Source: CAZEFK01 sp964511405 (lineage in GTDB: Bacteria; Pseudomonadota; Alphaproteobacteria; Elsterales; Elsteraceae). From it: a stretch of DNA of 6,065 nucleotides. The position numbers and the translations under genes are program-made. How positions within the stretch are numbered: position 1 is the stretch's first letter; each line of letters starts with the position of its first letter. The stretch covers positions 1 through 6,065 of the forward strand of contig CAZEFK010000309.1 of the NCBI GenBank assembly GCA_964511405.1, written 5' to 3'. Positions 5,654 to 6,065 of this stretch are shown here, in pieces. Under the pieces are notes generated by a model. The model saw only the letters and a list, made by a program, of their open reading frames with translations, was not told the origin of the DNA and searched no databases.

Positions 5654-6065
5654 TCACGCGGCGGCGAAGACCCGATCGAACAGGGTGTCGACGTGGCGGC
5701 TATGCTGATCGAGATTGAACAGCGCGTCGAGGGCGGCGGGGCCGAGGGCGCGCGTGGCGTCGGCGTCGGCCGCCAGCCGGTCGCGGAAGCTGCCGCCCTG
5801 GCCCCAGGTGGCCATGGCGTTGCGCTGAACGATCCGGTAGGCGTCCTCGCGGCTGACCCCGGCCTGGGTCAGCGCCAGCAGCACCTGCTGGCTGTGCACC
5901 AGGCCGCCCAGCGATTCGAGGTTGGCGCGCATCCGCTCGGGATATACCACCAGCTTGTCGACCATGCCGGCGGCGCGGGCGAGCGCGAAATCCAGGGCGA
6001 CCGTGGCGTCCGGGCCGATCACCCGCTCGACCACTGGGTAAGCGCCCGCACGCTGGCTCACGTTC
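5654..6065 (-). CDS. purB: Adenylosuccinate lyase PurB, C-terminal part (runs off right edge; upstream end irregular)
   Basis: PurB cleaves SAICAR to AICAR and adenylosuccinate to AMP, both with release of fumarate, as a cytosolic homotetramer of the fumarase/aspartase superfamily. About 136 C-terminal codons are present; the full protein is normally about 430. The text from VERVIGPDATVALDFALARA onward matches the Bacillus-type PurB C-terminus, including LVVYPERMRANL, GGLVHSQQVLLALTQAGVSR, EDAYRIVQRNAM and the final NLDQHSRHVDTLFDRVF. The catalytic signature loop lies outside the window. Just before VER the expected near-invariant motif HERDISHSS is absent and N-V-S-Q-R-A-G-A-Y-P-V is read instead. 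If this reflects a frameshift, the true coding frame upstream of about 6032 differs, so treat 6032-6065 with caution. The stop is 27 bases before qmcA. Confidence 0.9.
   Translation of the reverse strand, partial: NVSQRAGAYPVVERVIGPDATVALDFALARAAGMVDKLVVYPERMRANLESLGGLVHSQQVLLALTQAGVSREDAYRIVQRNAMATWGQGGSFRDRLAADADATRALGPAALDALFNLDQHSRHVDTLFDRVFAAA

Noticed and set aside
4227..5657. Minus-strand frame of 476 codons ending in the NfeD-like protein
   Set aside because: The first part is an out-of-frame reading of qmcA (Arg-, Gly- and Pro-rich). A GTG with a good Shine-Dalgarno sequence starts the real gene, so a long ClpP-NfeD type protein is not supported.
1..6065. CRISPR array, tRNA, rRNA, insertion sequence or attachment site
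   Set aside because: I found no spaced direct repeats, cloverleaf, transposase motif or terminal inverted repeats. The window is almost filled by recognised housekeeping genes with uniform GC-rich codon use.

Overview
The window is GC-rich bacterial chromosomal DNA. Every gene I can support lies on the minus strand, so the genes are read from right to left. Overall protein similarity (long two-domain Dcd, PurC beginning MARRRRIYEGK, separate PurS/PurQ/PurL) points to an alphaproteobacterium, perhaps Rhodospirillales-like. That placement is inference, because there is no rRNA here to confirm it. This is a housekeeping region: I see no mobile element, CRISPR array, tRNA or rRNA, and no clearly undescribed system.

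In transcription order the layout is: the C-terminal end of purB (5654-6065, cut by the window edge); qmcA, an SPFH/stomatin-like membrane protein (4652-5626); an NfeD/YbbJ-type membrane partner (4227-4664); an NRDE/TANGO2-family protein (3451-4194); a long two-domain dCTP deaminase, dcd (2351-3394); a 154-base gap holding a candidate promoter and a perfect 9-bp inverted repeat; then purC (1435-2196), purS (1196-1438), purQ (510-1196) and the first 171 codons of purL (1-513).

The pur genes cover de novo purine synthesis. PurL, PurQ and PurS together form FGAM synthase (step 4), PurC makes SAICAR, and PurB splits SAICAR and adenylosuccinate. purC-purS-purQ-purL are joined by stop/start overlaps of 4, 1 and 4 bases, which suggests translational coupling. 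purS uses a TTG start and nfeD a GTG start. The four genes between purB and purC form a tight run (gaps of 27, -13, 32 and 56 bases) and combine a membrane-quality pair with nucleotide-pool and possible heme-related functions.

The points most worth checking are the purB sequence at the right edge, where a near-invariant family motif is missing in a way that looks like a frameshifting change or an assembly error; the purC leader; and the altered nucleotide-binding loop of the two-domain Dcd.
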